This document shows positions 8,501 to 16,960 of a stretch of DNA of 64,000 nucleotides, in pieces (position 1 is the stretch's first letter; each line of letters begins with the position of its first letter). The notes beneath the pieces are model-generated. The model did no database searches. It saw nothing but the letters and a program-made list of their open reading frames with translations, and was not told where the DNA came from. Both the position numbers and the translations under genes were made by a program. This stretch comes from Thermophilibacter mediterraneus (GTDB lineage Bacteria; Actinomycetota; Coriobacteriia; Coriobacteriales; Atopobiaceae): the NCBI RefSeq assembly GCF_900119385.1, contig NZ_FPKO01000009.1, positions 62,001-126,000 on the forward strand, in the 5' to 3' direction.

Positions 8501-10605
8501 AGGCCGAGCTCGTCACGCCCGAGGACGGCCGCATCGCGCTCTCGCTGGCGGACGGCCAGTCCGCGCGGGTCTCGGGGGTGCCGGCGGGCACGCTCTTCTC
8601 GGTGAGCGAGCGGGCCGTCCCCGGGTTCTCGCCCTCCGTCGAGGTCGAGGGCGCGGACGGCGCGTCATCCTCCGGCGGCGCGGCGGCGGGCACGCTCGCG
8701 ACCGGGACCACCACGGTTCGCTTCACCAACACGCGCATTGCCTACGGGAGCCTCTCCGTGGAGAAGCGCGTTGCCGGGGGCGACCACCAGCGCGCGTTCG
8801 AGTTCACGGTGACGCTCACCGACGGCGAGGGCGGAGAGCCGCTCTCCGGCGAGGTGACCTACGAGGTCGACGGGACCGGGAGGACCGCGACCCTCGACGC
8901 GGGCGGCTCGTTCGCCGACTCGCTCTCGGACGCTCAGCGGCTCACCATCGACGGGCTGCCCCAGGGGACCGCCTTCGAGGTGCGCGAGAAGGACTATACG
9001 GCCGAGGGCTACCTCACGATCGCCTCGGGCGATCGGGGCGTCATCGGCGACGAGCCGGCAATCGCGGCCTTCACCAACGTGAGCACGTCCGGCGCGCTCG
9101 GCATCGCCAAGGCGGTCGCCGGCAACGCGACGGACCCAGGGGCGACGTTCGACTTCATCGTGCGGGTGGACGGGCTCTCGAGCGGGCGCGCGTACGACAT
9201 GACGCGCTACCGCAGCGACGGAACGGCGCAGGCAAAGGAGTCCGTCGTCTTCGACGACGACGGGTCGGCAACCGTCGACGGCCTACGAGGCGGTGAGGGC
9301 GTCCTCATCGAGGGGCTGCCCGAGGGGGCGGAGTACACCGTCACCGAGCAGGGGGCCGAGGACTACGTGACCTACTCGGGCACCGCCGATGACGTCGCAG
9401 GCGGCAGGGAGTCGAAGTCCTGCTCGGGCACCGTCGCGGGAGGCGGCGCCGTGAGCGCGGCCTACTTCCTCAACGTGCGCGACCTTCACGGCTCGCTCGA
9501 GATAGAGAGCCTGGTCAAGGGAGACGCGGCGCTGGACGAGGCCGCGGCGGGCAGGTCCTTCTCGTATACCGTCGAGGCAGCGACGCAGAACGGCTCGCCC
9601 GTGACCGGAGAGGTCGCCTATGTGCTCGGCGACGGCGCGGCGGGGACTGCCACGTTCGTGAACGGGCAGGCAACGGTCAGCGTGCCGGCAGGTGGGAGCC
9701 TGACCTTCGAGCGCTTCCCGGCAGGAGTCGTCCGCGTGACGCAGGCAGACGCCTCCGCGCAGGGCTACGTCACCACGCCGGACCTCTCCCAGGACGGCAC
9801 GGTCGCCGGAGGGGCGCTCACCACGCTGACCTTCACCAACGAGAAGAGCTACGTGGCAGCCACGTGGACGCCCGACGCCAGCTCGACGCTCGTGGGCCGC
9901 GCACAGGCCACGGGCGAGTTCACCTACCAGCTCGCGAGGCGCGGCGACGGCGCAATCGTGGCGAGCGCCGCGAGCGTCTCGTCGCCTGACGGGGTGGCGT
10001 CGCCGCTCCCCTTCCCCGAGCTGACGCTCGACCGACCGGGGACGCACGAGTTCCTGATGAGCCAGGTGCTCCCGGAGAGCCCGGAGGCAGGCGTGAGCTA
10101 CGACCGCCGCAGCTTTGCGCTCGAGGTCGACGTCACCGTCGACGCGCTCGGGCACCTCTCCGCAGGAGAGACGCGGGTCGCGCTGCTCGGTGACGACGGG
10201 GAGGAACCTGTCGCCGAGGCCGCCTTCGTCAACCGCGTGACCGGGGACGGCGGCGGCACGACCGACCCGGGCGATCCCGGCGACCCGGGCGATCCCGGCG
10301 ACCCGGGCGACCCTGGAGACCCGGGCGACCCTGGAGACCCCGGCGACCCGGGCGACCCCGGCGATCCGGGCGACCCCGGCGACCCCGGCGATTCGGGTGA
10401 CCACGGCGATTCGGAAGACCCGGGCAACTCGGGCACGGACGACGGCTCGACCGGCTCCTCCGGATCCGAGCAGCAGACGAGCGGAGGCACCGAGACGGTT
10501 CCGTTCACCTCCGACGCGTCGGTGCGGCCCGAGGTGCTTCTCGCCCTCGCGCTGCTCGGCGTCGCCATGATCGTCGCCGCCCGAGCCCTGAGGCGTCGGG
10601 CGTGA
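5569..10605 (+). CDS. pilin-like cell-surface protein with Gly-Asp-Pro stalk
   Basis: A 1678-residue secreted protein. An N-terminal signal peptide ends near ARA-EP (residue about 33). Residues about 60-450 resemble a von Willebrand A fold, but the metal site is degenerate: DVAIVVPLN replaces DxSxS. From about residue 930 there are four repeated beta domains of the SpaA/DUF7601 type (starts GSAGLVVEKSL, GSLSVEKRV, GALGIAKAV, GSLEIESLV). They are followed by a streptococcal pilin isopeptide-linkage-type domain to about 1560. A stalk of about fifteen GDP triplets follows, then a Ser/Thr/Gly linker, the motif VPFTSD in place of LPxTG, a membrane helix and an Arg-rich tail. It is probably an adhesin or pilus tip. 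An in-frame ATG at 5521 would add 16 residues ahead of the signal peptide. Confidence 0.85.
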   Translation: MSSAPRTPRLAALALVLLALVLSVLAPAPARAEPILKLTDPGTSQGWVDLFGDGSGPLSYSTGQSGRIWVDKSVYGSSEEARAAGLPASLEDEEHGFLVGLSALSSAASFRHEGGPAHDVAIVVPLNRLLVDRTYDGRAQAAHLADALNAAISRLMAENADGATPTRVSVVGYSSDVTTLMPLASYVPDDQGRYVRFVPATASSPAALEVVASPSDPHVETRSGSFGSGLYLQRAAYVAGESLVEAADDAGASGRAPVMALVSLEAPSMASAQIDEPSAYTGDPTGFLGPLPGSHETGYGTDAPLATMLTVRLEARRVAAAWEGASAHGDLELYTTGLDTTDMAAYLLETASAQESMTLEDTVAGQRVDLAQNLRDAARAYGEAAAAGERGVSLDLVGSSGSGLVSESVTLPVVDGLVSADDGYALSSVDEYLSARSARALSWALDTVVDRMLDVEYDAPASGGEGSELPGGSRVSVSDRVGAGMLVGRVDGIAYGDELLDGALAARAVQISLDNPVHIEATHEFAYLISAVNARYHLGGAAYGLFYDALLDRQIYYDGETSFSNRASWYVDADHGMVAGDGLPYRFARADEVNAIANGTWEQDEGVRPRVEASRDAGASAVCETYFYIGNLENQYTGGDAALYDFVVMVETDLDTGRQTLLLSAPVEAVPARLASVTVHEDGSATMALGDSGDTRPVRLVYEVRPTAPVEALLERIEAGGTVSDEELARAAGAGVAQTASGGRLLYASAFDGSGAQAEAGASASAWVAPGNSYYSFAHDAPLFSLKGDQTLPASGLPAADQLEPLTTEPVAGATYYYAKVIYDAALTAPGAEVPAEQRTVYLPYVAPSEQEGRLAMGRDGQWLALAGTPKHLVPIELGSHEKDVNVTGSAPYSERLGIEQTRDDGIRLRARLGNNGLLVLPPQAGSAGLVVEKSLDGGGHALTDAERSRAFAFDVTLARADGTPLDAPVLVTGPSGEAELVTPEDGRIALSLADGQSARVSGVPAGTLFSVSERAVPGFSPSVEVEGADGASSSGGAAAGTLATGTTTVRFTNTRIAYGSLSVEKRVAGGDHQRAFEFTVTLTDGEGGEPLSGEVTYEVDGTGRTATLDAGGSFADSLSDAQRLTIDGLPQGTAFEVREKDYTAEGYLTIASGDRGVIGDEPAIAAFTNVSTSGALGIAKAVAGNATDPGATFDFIVRVDGLSSGRAYDMTRYRSDGTAQAKESVVFDDDGSATVDGLRGGEGVLIEGLPEGAEYTVTEQGAEDYVTYSGTADDVAGGRESKSCSGTVAGGGAVSAAYFLNVRDLHGSLEIESLVKGDAALDEAAAGRSFSYTVEAATQNGSPVTGEVAYVLGDGAAGTATFVNGQATVSVPAGGSLTFERFPAGVVRVTQADASAQGYVTTPDLSQDGTVAGGALTTLTFTNEKSYVAATWTPDASSTLVGRAQATGEFTYQLARRGDGAIVASAASVSSPDGVASPLPFPELTLDRPGTHEFLMSQVLPESPEAGVSYDRRSFALEVDVTVDALGHLSAGETRVALLGDDGEEPVAEAAFVNRVTGDGGGTTDPGDPGDPGDPGDPGDPGDPGDPGDPGDPGDPGDPGDPGDPGDSGDHGDSEDPGNSGTDDGSTGSSGSEQQTSGGTETVPFTSDASVRPEVLLALALLGVAMIVAARALRRRA
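10265..10400 (+). repeat. 9-bp tandem repeat coding (Gly-Asp-Pro)n
   Basis: About fifteen tandem copies of GGCGAYCCS inside the surface-protein gene encode a collagen-like rigid stalk. Synonymous third-base changes between copies show that they are selected as protein. Array length is likely to vary between strains. Confidence 0.85.
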
Positions 10606-10662
10606 GGAAAGGGATGATCACGCCGAGACAGCATGACACCGTCGACCGAGAGGAACGCCCAG

Positions 10663-10851
10663 ATGACCACGACACCCTTTGACGCGCGCATCGCCGCGCT
10701 CGACGCCGGCGCGCTGCCCGCGCTCTCGTGCGGAAAGGTCGACCTCGGCATCGCCAGGCTTCACTTCGAGCTGGGTGCCAACGCGCTCTCGCGACTGGGC
10801 GTTCGAGCGGTAGCCTGCGGCTCGGCAGGCCCGTCGCGTCCCAAGACCTAG
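10663..10851 (+). CDS. short hypothetical protein, possibly a truncated gene
   Basis: A 62-residue reading frame starting MTTTPFDARI with a GAGAGGA ribosome site. The first 45 residues look like the native N-terminus of an enzyme or regulator. The last 15 (VACGSAGPSRPKT) look non-conserved, as if the original 3' part was lost. It ends tail to tail with the reductase gene on the other strand, the two stop codons sharing bases 10849-10850. No family is recognised. Confidence 0.4.
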   Translation: MTTTPFDARIAALDAGALPALSCGKVDLGIARLHFELGANALSRLGVRAVACGSAGPSRPKT

Positions 10852-11762
10852 AAGCCCGCCTCGATCTCGTGGATGCGCCCGTAGAGCCAGCGGTTGGTGG
10901 GCACGAGGATGCCGTGCCGCTCGGCGAGCCGGATGACGGTGCCCGCGAACTCCTCCACCTCGGTCGGCTTGCGGTTGACGCGGTCCTGCGCCATGGACGG
11001 CAGGCCGTCCGGGTCGAGCGACGCCACGAGGCCGGCCATCTGCGCGAGGTCTGCCTCCGTGACGTCCACGCCCTCGGCGCGCGCCACGGCCAGCGCCTCG
11101 CGCATCGCGGCCACGAAGCACCGGTTCTGCTCGCCGCCCGGCTCGCTCGCCGAGCCGTACGTGCCGCCATAGGCCATGCAGGTCTGGTTTATCCCGACGT
11201 TGAGCATGAGCTTCACCCACATGCGGCGGCGGATGTCGGCCTCCACCACGTGCGGGATGCCGGCGCGCCCGTAGAGGTCGGCGACGTCGCCCACCACGCC
11301 CGGCTCGGTCCCCTGCGCGGCACCGAAGCGGATCTCGCCGGGATGCGTGTAGGTCATCTCGCCGCCGATGAAGACGGCGTCCATGCCCTGCGCGACCGAG
11401 AGCACGGTGCGCCCCCAGCCAAAGCGCTCGGCGACGCGCTCCTCGCTCGTGACGCCGTTGAGCAGCGAGGCGATCGCCGTGCGCGGCCCCACGAGCCGCT
11501 CCATGGTGTCGAGCGCCCGGTCGAGCCCGGTCGCCTTGGTGGCGAGAATGACCAGGTCGACGGGGCCGGCCTCGCTCGCGGGCAGGGTGCGCACGCGCAG
11601 CGGCTCCCCGTTGACGGTGGGCACCTCCCCCGCGTGCCGGGCAAAGCGCTCGTCGTCCATCACGAACTCGACGGCGCCCGGCCCGAGGCTCTTCTCGGCG
11701 ATGGAGCCGTAGAGCATCCCCACCGCGCCGCGCCCGATGATGGCCACGCTCTCGATTGCCAT
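10848..11762 (-). CDS. ketopantoate reductase (PanE/ApbA)-family oxidoreductase
   Basis: A 304-residue NADP-dependent 2-ketoacid reductase. The N-terminal Rossmann motif is GRGAVGMLYG (residues about 10-20). The substrate-domain motif containing Lys is WVKLMLNVGINQ near residue 180. The length fits the family. The biological substrate may be 2-dehydropantoate (coenzyme A route) or another branched ketoacid; family members often diverge, so I give no symbol. Start: the ATG five bases after GGAGGT; a GTG two codons earlier overlaps the ribosome site and is rejected. A -10 like TACAAT lies at 11798-11803. Confidence 0.8.
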   Translation of the reverse strand: MAIESVAIIGRGAVGMLYGSIAEKSLGPGAVEFVMDDERFARHAGEVPTVNGEPLRVRTLPASEAGPVDLVILATKATGLDRALDTMERLVGPRTAIASLLNGVTSEERVAERFGWGRTVLSVAQGMDAVFIGGEMTYTHPGEIRFGAAQGTEPGVVGDVADLYGRAGIPHVVEADIRRRMWVKLMLNVGINQTCMAYGGTYGSASEPGGEQNRCFVAAMREALAVARAEGVDVTEADLAQMAGLVASLDPDGLPSMAQDRVNRKPTEVEEFAGTVIRLAERHGILVPTNRWLYGRIHEIEAGF

Positions 11763-11797
11763 GCGCACCTCCCTGCCCCGCCATTCTTCTCGCTGAA

Positions 11798-11805
11798 ATT
11801 GTAGC
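11798..11805 (-). promoter_or_regulatory. -10 element for the reductase gene
   Basis: The minus strand reads GCTACAAT, 36 bp ahead of the start codon. No clear -35 is seen. Confidence 0.4.
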
Positions 11806-11831
11806 GCGCAGAGGGCCCGTGACCCGACGGG

Positions 11832-12155
11832 CTAGTGGGACCCGCCCACGACCTTGAGGCCCACCACGCAGCCGACGAGCCCCGCGAGCAGCAAGACCTT
11901 GGCCCACGAGAAGGGCTCCGCACCGGTGACGATGCCGTAGGCCACCGTAATCGCCGCTCCGATGCCCACCCATACGGCGTATGCGGTCCCGATGGGGATG
12001 GTGCGGACGGCATGGCTGAGGCCGATCATGCTCGCGGCGAGCGCCGCCACGAAGACGACCGAGGGCAGGAGCCTGGTGAATCCCTCGGCGCGGTCGAGTG
12101 CCAGGGCCCACACCGCCTCGAGCATCCCGGAGCACACGAGCACGACCCAGTCCAT
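11832..12155 (-). CDS. gdx: small multidrug resistance family guanidinium exporter (Gdx/SugE)
   Basis: A 107-residue, four-helix SMR protein. Glu13 in SGMLEAVWALAL is the coupling glutamate. The Gdx/SugE subgroup features GTAYAVWVGIGA (residues about 57-68) and the adjacent small-residue helix are present. Gdx proteins exchange protons for guanidinium. The guanidine-III riboswitch in its leader (12176-12216) strongly supports that substrate. Start: ATG after GGGAGG. It is monocistronic. Confidence 0.9.
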   Translation of the reverse strand: MDWVVLVCSGMLEAVWALALDRAEGFTRLLPSVVFVAALAASMIGLSHAVRTIPIGTAYAVWVGIGAAITVAYGIVTGAEPFSWAKVLLLAGLVGCVVGLKVVGGSH

Positions 12156-12175
12156 ATAAGCCTCCCTCGGTAGAT

Positions 12176-12216
12176 GCGCCGTCTTTGCGTTCCTGGTACG
12201 GCTGCCCTCGTCAGGG
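12176..12216 (-). promoter_or_regulatory. guanidine-III riboswitch
   Basis: The minus-strand leader contains TGACGAGGGCAGCCGTACC, then AGGAACGC, then AAAGACGGCGC. This follows the known class III guanidine aptamer, whose published core has GGACGAGGUGCGCCGUACC and ends CAAGACGGCGC (from memory). It ends about 20 bases before the gdx start codon, with the ribosome site immediately after it. Control is therefore probably at translation initiation, turning on when guanidine binds. A TACACT -10 is at 12236-12241. Confidence 0.85.
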
Positions 12217-12235
12217 GCCCGGTGGGCCACAGGGC

Positions 12236-12243
12236 AGTGTAGC
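12236..12243 (-). promoter_or_regulatory. -10 element for the gdx leader
   Basis: The minus strand reads GCTACACT; the expected start point near 12229 places the whole aptamer in the transcript. Confidence 0.45.
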
Positions 12244-12347
12244 ACGTCGCGAGCGGCGAGATGACGACCAGGGGGCGCGGGCCGTCCAACAGCCTATCCT
12301 GGCCTCAAATCATCCGGCATTTCTCAGTCCGTCTTTCATAATCGATG

Positions 12348-12360
12348 AAGTGAATCACTT
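12348..12360. promoter_or_regulatory. palindrome in the AT-rich promoter of the ATPase gene
   Basis: AAGTGAATCACTT is a perfect 5-bp-arm inverted repeat in a markedly AT-rich stretch (12300-12420), unlike the surroundings. It is a candidate operator. AAAGACGAA and GAAGACAAG further on look like degenerate direct repeats. Confidence 0.35.
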
Positions 12361-12433
12361 TTGCCGAATATAAAAGACGAATTTGATATAGTTTTGTCGA
12401 CTATAGAAGACAAGATGGATGAGGCGAGGTGCC

Positions 12434-13711
12434 ATGAATCGAGAGGCGCTCAAGCGCATCATCTTCGACCGGCATGAGGTCATCCGCAACGCGCAAGTCG
12501 TTCCTCGCCGCTACTCGCTCGACCCCCAGGCAAACTACGTCATCACGGGCCTGCGACGCGCGGGAAAGTCGACCCTGCTCTATGGAGTGGCGCAGGGTCT
12601 TGTGGAGAGCGGTGTCGCGTGGGAGCGCATCATCTACGTCAACTTTGAGGACGAACGACTCGTAGGCTTCACCTCCGACGACTTTCAGGACATCCTGCTC
12701 GCTCAGAGCGAACTCAGCGACGAGCGAGGCTACTACTTCTTTGACGAGATTCAGATCGTCGCCAACTGGGAGAAGTTTGCCCGCCGCCTCGCAGACGCGG
12801 GCGAGCGCGTGTATATCACGGGCAGCAGCGCCACGATGCTTGGCCGGCAGGTCTCCTCGACGCTGGGGGGCAGGTACTTCACGCTGCACGTGACGCCCTA
12901 CCGCTTCGACGAGTATCTCGATGCTCGTGGACAGGCTCACGAGGGGGGCGCGCTCTACGCAACGCGGGACGTCGGGCGCATCTCGCGTCACTTCGACGCC
13001 TTCTACCAGCAGGGAGGATTTCCCGAGTCGCTGCGCTACGCCTCCCCGCGCGAGTACGTCGAGAACGTCTACCAGAAGGTGCTCCTCGGCGACATCGCAG
13101 CCCGCTACAACGTGCGCAACGTCGACGCGCTGCGCGTGCTCATGAAGAAGGTCGCCGAGACAGTCCGCACGGGCGTATCGTTCTCCACGCTTCACAACGC
13201 CCTGAAGGGCATCGGGTACGGTATCTCCAAAGACACTGTCATCTCATATGTTGGCTACGCGAGAGAGGCATACCTCCTCTTCAGCATCACCAACGCAACC
13301 GCAAAGTTCGTTGAGCGAGAGGGGTCACCCAAGTACTACTTCTCGGACAACGGCCTTCTGAACCTGTTCCTCTTCGACCGGGAGACGGCCCTGCTTGAAA
13401 ACGAGATAGCGGTTGCGCTCTACGACCGATTTGGCGAGGAGCTTCACTACGCAAAGTCCTCGCGAACGGGCGTTGACGTTGACTTCTACGTCCCCGAGGC
13501 CGGTCTTGCCGTCCAGGTTGCCTACTCGATCGCCGGCGAGGCGCGTGAGCGCGAGGTGAGCAACCTCATCCGGTTGGCGCGCGCAGACGATACGACCAAG
13601 CGGCTTGTCATTGTGACCAAGGAGGAAGAGGGGATCCTTGAGCAAGACGGGGCGCGCGTGGAGGTGGTGCCCGCCTGGAGGTTCCTGCTGAACGAGCGCG
13701 CGCAGGCGTAG
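12434..13711 (+). CDS. AAA ATPase with C-terminal DUF4143 domain
   Basis: A 425-residue protein of the ATP-binding/DUF4143 family. Residues about 30-160 form the AAA domain: Walker A GLRRAGKST, Walker B YYFFDEIQ and a sensor-like YITGSS. Residues about 220-400 hold the DUF4143 domain with SPKYYFSDNGLLN and the nuclease-like GVDVDFYVPEAGLAVQV, which has the spacing of a PD-(D/E)xK-type core. The cellular role of the family is unclear. The start at MNREAL follows GAGGCGAGG; an upstream ATG (12419) has a weaker site. The gene body has somewhat lower GC than its neighbours, suggesting transfer. Confidence 0.85.
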   Translation: MNREALKRIIFDRHEVIRNAQVVPRRYSLDPQANYVITGLRRAGKSTLLYGVAQGLVESGVAWERIIYVNFEDERLVGFTSDDFQDILLAQSELSDERGYYFFDEIQIVANWEKFARRLADAGERVYITGSSATMLGRQVSSTLGGRYFTLHVTPYRFDEYLDARGQAHEGGALYATRDVGRISRHFDAFYQQGGFPESLRYASPREYVENVYQKVLLGDIAARYNVRNVDALRVLMKKVAETVRTGVSFSTLHNALKGIGYGISKDTVISYVGYAREAYLLFSITNATAKFVEREGSPKYYFSDNGLLNLFLFDRETALLENEIAVALYDRFGEELHYAKSSRTGVDVDFYVPEAGLAVQVAYSIAGEAREREVSNLIRLARADDTTKRLVIVTKEEEGILEQDGARVEVVPAWRFLLNERAQA

Positions 13712-13778
13712 ATCTGTGGATTCGCTCGGGAGTCGGAGGACGACCGCATCTTGGGCAGATTTCCCTCAGGAATACTAG

Positions 13779-14774
13779 ATGTGGTATCCCCGACCCGAAA
13801 GGATCGTCGTGCTTCTGAGCCTTCTCGCAATCGTCGTTGGTTTTGGCCTGCTCGTGGGCGGAGCCAACCTCCTCGTGGACGGCGCCTGCCGCCTCGCAGC
13901 GCGCTTCGGCATGCCCGAGCGCGTGGCCGGCCTCACCGTCGTCGCCATCGGAACCTCCCTGCCCGAGCTCGTCGTGAGCATCACCTCGGCCGCGGCGGGC
14001 CACGCCGACATGGCCTTCGGCAACGTGGTCGGCAGCTGCCTCGCCAACCTGCTGCTCATCCTCGGCCTCTCCGCCGTCATCGCCCCCGTCGCGCTCTCGC
14101 GCGGCACCATCCGCTTCGAGATACCGGTGGGCGTGGCGGCCTGCGCGCTGCTCGCGCTGCTCGCCAACACCGGCGGCGAGGTCACCCAGCTCGAGGGCGT
14201 CGTGCTGCTCGTGGCGTTCGCCGCGTTTCTCGTGCGAACCACGCAGATGGGCCTCAGGGAGGGCGCGGACGAGAAGGACGCGGGGCCGGAGGCCGACGGG
14301 GCGGAGGCCCCCGCGAAGAAGCCGAGCGTCGCGGTGGCGCTCTGGCTCGTCGTCGTGGGCGCGGTCATGCTCAAGGTGGGCGCCGACCTCGTGGTGGACA
14401 ACGCCACGCTCGTCGCCAGCGCCGCCGGCATCTCCGAGCGCGTCATCGGCATCACCGTGGTGGCGCTCGGCACCTGCCTGCCCGAGCTCGTCACGAGCGT
14501 CGTCGCGGCACTGCGCGGCAACTCCGACATCGCCGTGGGCAACGTCACCGGCTCCAACATCGCCAACCTGCTGCTCGTCATGGGCGGCCCGGCGCTCGTC
14601 TCGTCGATTCCCTACGACGCGGCGTACAACCTCGACCTCGCGCTCGTCGCCGTGTTCTCGCTCGCGCTCGTGGGCTTTGCCTACGTGGGGCGCCGGCACG
14701 AGATGAGCCGCGTGAACGGCGTGATCTTCGTGGTGCTCTACGCCGCCTACATCGCGGCGTCCGTGCTGAGGTAG
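13779..14774 (+). CDS. CaCA-family sodium/calcium exchanger
   Basis: A 331-residue membrane antiporter of the YrbG type with two inverted halves of about five helices each. The alpha-1 repeat is GTSLPELVVS plus GNVVGSCLANL. The alpha-2 repeat is GTCLPELVTS plus GNVTGSNIANL. These helices carry the ion-binding Glu and Asn/Ser residues. A charged loop rich in Glu, Asp and Ala links the halves (about 155-180). Start: ATG with AGGA eight bases upstream. It converges on the LysE gene with a 24-bp gap and no obvious terminator. Confidence 0.85.
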   Translation: MWYPRPERIVVLLSLLAIVVGFGLLVGGANLLVDGACRLAARFGMPERVAGLTVVAIGTSLPELVVSITSAAAGHADMAFGNVVGSCLANLLLILGLSAVIAPVALSRGTIRFEIPVGVAACALLALLANTGGEVTQLEGVVLLVAFAAFLVRTTQMGLREGADEKDAGPEADGAEAPAKKPSVAVALWLVVVGAVMLKVGADLVVDNATLVASAAGISERVIGITVVALGTCLPELVTSVVAALRGNSDIAVGNVTGSNIANLLLVMGGPALVSSIPYDAAYNLDLALVAVFSLALVGFAYVGRRHEMSRVNGVIFVVLYAAYIAASVLR

Positions 14775-14798
14775 CGCGGGCCCGGAGACGCCCCTCCC

Positions 14799-15434
14799 TC
14801 ACGCCGTGAGCAGTATCGTCGCCCCGAGGGCGATGTAGACGAGGCCGGAGACCACCGAGGTCACGCGCCCCGCGCGCGGGCTCGTCGTGAGCAGGCGCGA
14901 GAAGGGCGACGCCACGGCCACGATCACCACGGTCCAGAGCGTTGAGAGCGCCACGTAGGTGAGCCCGAGCGCCAGGAACGGCAGCGGTCCGAAGCCGTTG
15001 GGAGTGGCCACGAACTGGGGCAGCAGCGCGAGGAAGAACAGGATGATCTTGGGGTTGAGCACGTTGGTCAGCACGCCCTGGGCATAGACGCGCAGGGCCG
15101 AGGCGGCCGGCGCCCCCTCGTCCTTCTCGCCCACCGAGAGGGACGAGCCGCCGGAGAGGATGCTCCGCACGCCCATCACCGCGAGGTACGCTGCGCCCGC
15201 GACCTTGATCGCGCCGAACGCGACCGGTGAGGCCGCAAGCACGAGCGAGAGCCCTGCCGCCACGAGGACCGTGTGAACCACGAGGCCCGTGTTGATGCCG
15301 AGCGCGCTCGCCAGCCCCTCGCGACGTCCCCCCGCCATCGTGCGCGTGAAAATGTAGACGGTGTCGATGCCCGGCGTGAGGCACAGCGCCGCCGCGGACG
15401 CGACGAAGCCCCCGTATCCGACGATGCCCAGCAC
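14799..15434 (-). CDS. LysE/RhtB-family amino-acid exporter
   Basis: A 211-residue, six-helix exporter. The family signature ALCLTPGIDTVYI is near residue 20 (the ..PGP.. type motif, here PGID). The conserved GVLTNVLNPKIILFFLALLPQF lies around residue 120-140. It probably exports an amino acid or derivative; the substrate cannot be read. A charged loop (SVGEKDEGAP) carries the GAGAAGGAC word. It lies 15 bp upstream of the ABC transporter ATPase stop, in the same direction. Confidence 0.85.
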   Translation of the reverse strand: MLGIVGYGGFVASAAALCLTPGIDTVYIFTRTMAGGRREGLASALGINTGLVVHTVLVAAGLSLVLAASPVAFGAIKVAGAAYLAVMGVRSILSGGSSLSVGEKDEGAPAASALRVYAQGVLTNVLNPKIILFFLALLPQFVATPNGFGPLPFLALGLTYVALSTLWTVVIVAVASPFSRLLTTSPRAGRVTSVVSGLVYIALGATILLTA

Positions 15435-15449
15435 CCTGCGGCCCCGAGC

Positions 15450-16204
<755 letters not shown>

Positions 16205-16205
<1 letters not shown>

Positions 16206-16882
16206 TACTTGCGCATCCTTTTCTCGAGCTGGGACGAGACGACCATGAGCACGCTGGTGATCACCAGGAAGATGACCGCCACCCAGGTGTAGGTGGCGAA
16301 GGTGTCCATCGTGCGGCCAACGTACACGCGCGCCTGGTTCATGATCTCCGGCAGGCCGATGGCATACATGATCGTGGAGTCCTTGAGCGTGATGATGCAC
16401 TGGTTCACGAGGCTCGGCAGGCAGATGCGCACGGCCTGGGGCAGGATGATCTTACGCATGGTGGTGGCGTGGCCCACGCCGAGCGAGCGCGAGGCCTCCA
16501 TCTGCCCCTTGTCAACGGACTGGACGGCGCCTCGGAAGATCTCGGAGATGTAGGCCCCGGCGTTGAGGATCAGCGTGACGATGCTCGCCGTGATCACGTC
16601 GATGCGGAAGTCCGGGAAGAAGAGCACCTGAATCAGCTGGGGCACCGCGAAGTAGAGGTAGAACGCCTGGACCAGCATCGGGGTGCCGCGGATGATCCAG
16701 ATGTAGAACTTTGCCACGCCGCGAAGCACCTTGATGCGCGAGAGGTTCATCAGGCAGGTGAACACGCCGAGGACCATGGCGACGACAAGGGAGACGACGG
16801 TCACGTAGACCGTCGTCTGCAGGCCGTTCCAGAGCAGCGGCCACGCCGCCGACAGCGTGTCGATAAGGCTCGCAGGATCCAT
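16205..16882 (-). CDS. polar amino-acid ABC transporter, permease
   Basis: A 225-residue inner-membrane permease of the HisM/GlnP type with about five helices. The EAA loop that docks to the ATPase reads [17 protein letters not shown] near residue 130-146. RGTPMLVQ, typical of this family, is at about residue 66. It probably forms a homodimer, since only one permease gene is present. It follows the binding-protein gene after a 78-bp gap holding a strong hairpin. Confidence 0.9.
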
Positions 16883-16899
16883 AACGCTCCTTAACTCAG

Positions 16900-16936
16900 G
16901 GCGCTGCGCGGCACCGTTGCAGCGCCGCGCAGCGCC
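16900..16936 (-). promoter_or_regulatory. intercistronic hairpin between binding-protein and permease genes
   Basis: Perfect 13-bp arms (GGCGCTGCGCGGC/GCCGCGCAGCGCC) with an 11-base loop and no T-run. Such hairpins after binding-protein genes commonly protect the upstream mRNA and lower expression of the membrane parts. That is inference here. Confidence 0.7.
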
Positions 16937-16960
16937 AAATTACCCTCTTTCCCGGAGCGT

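Noticed and set aside
10618-12135. A 505-residue minus-strand frame across the reductase gene
   Set aside because: It is an out-of-frame reading of the reductase gene, rich in Arg and Gly; the real frame has a ribosome site and Rossmann motif.
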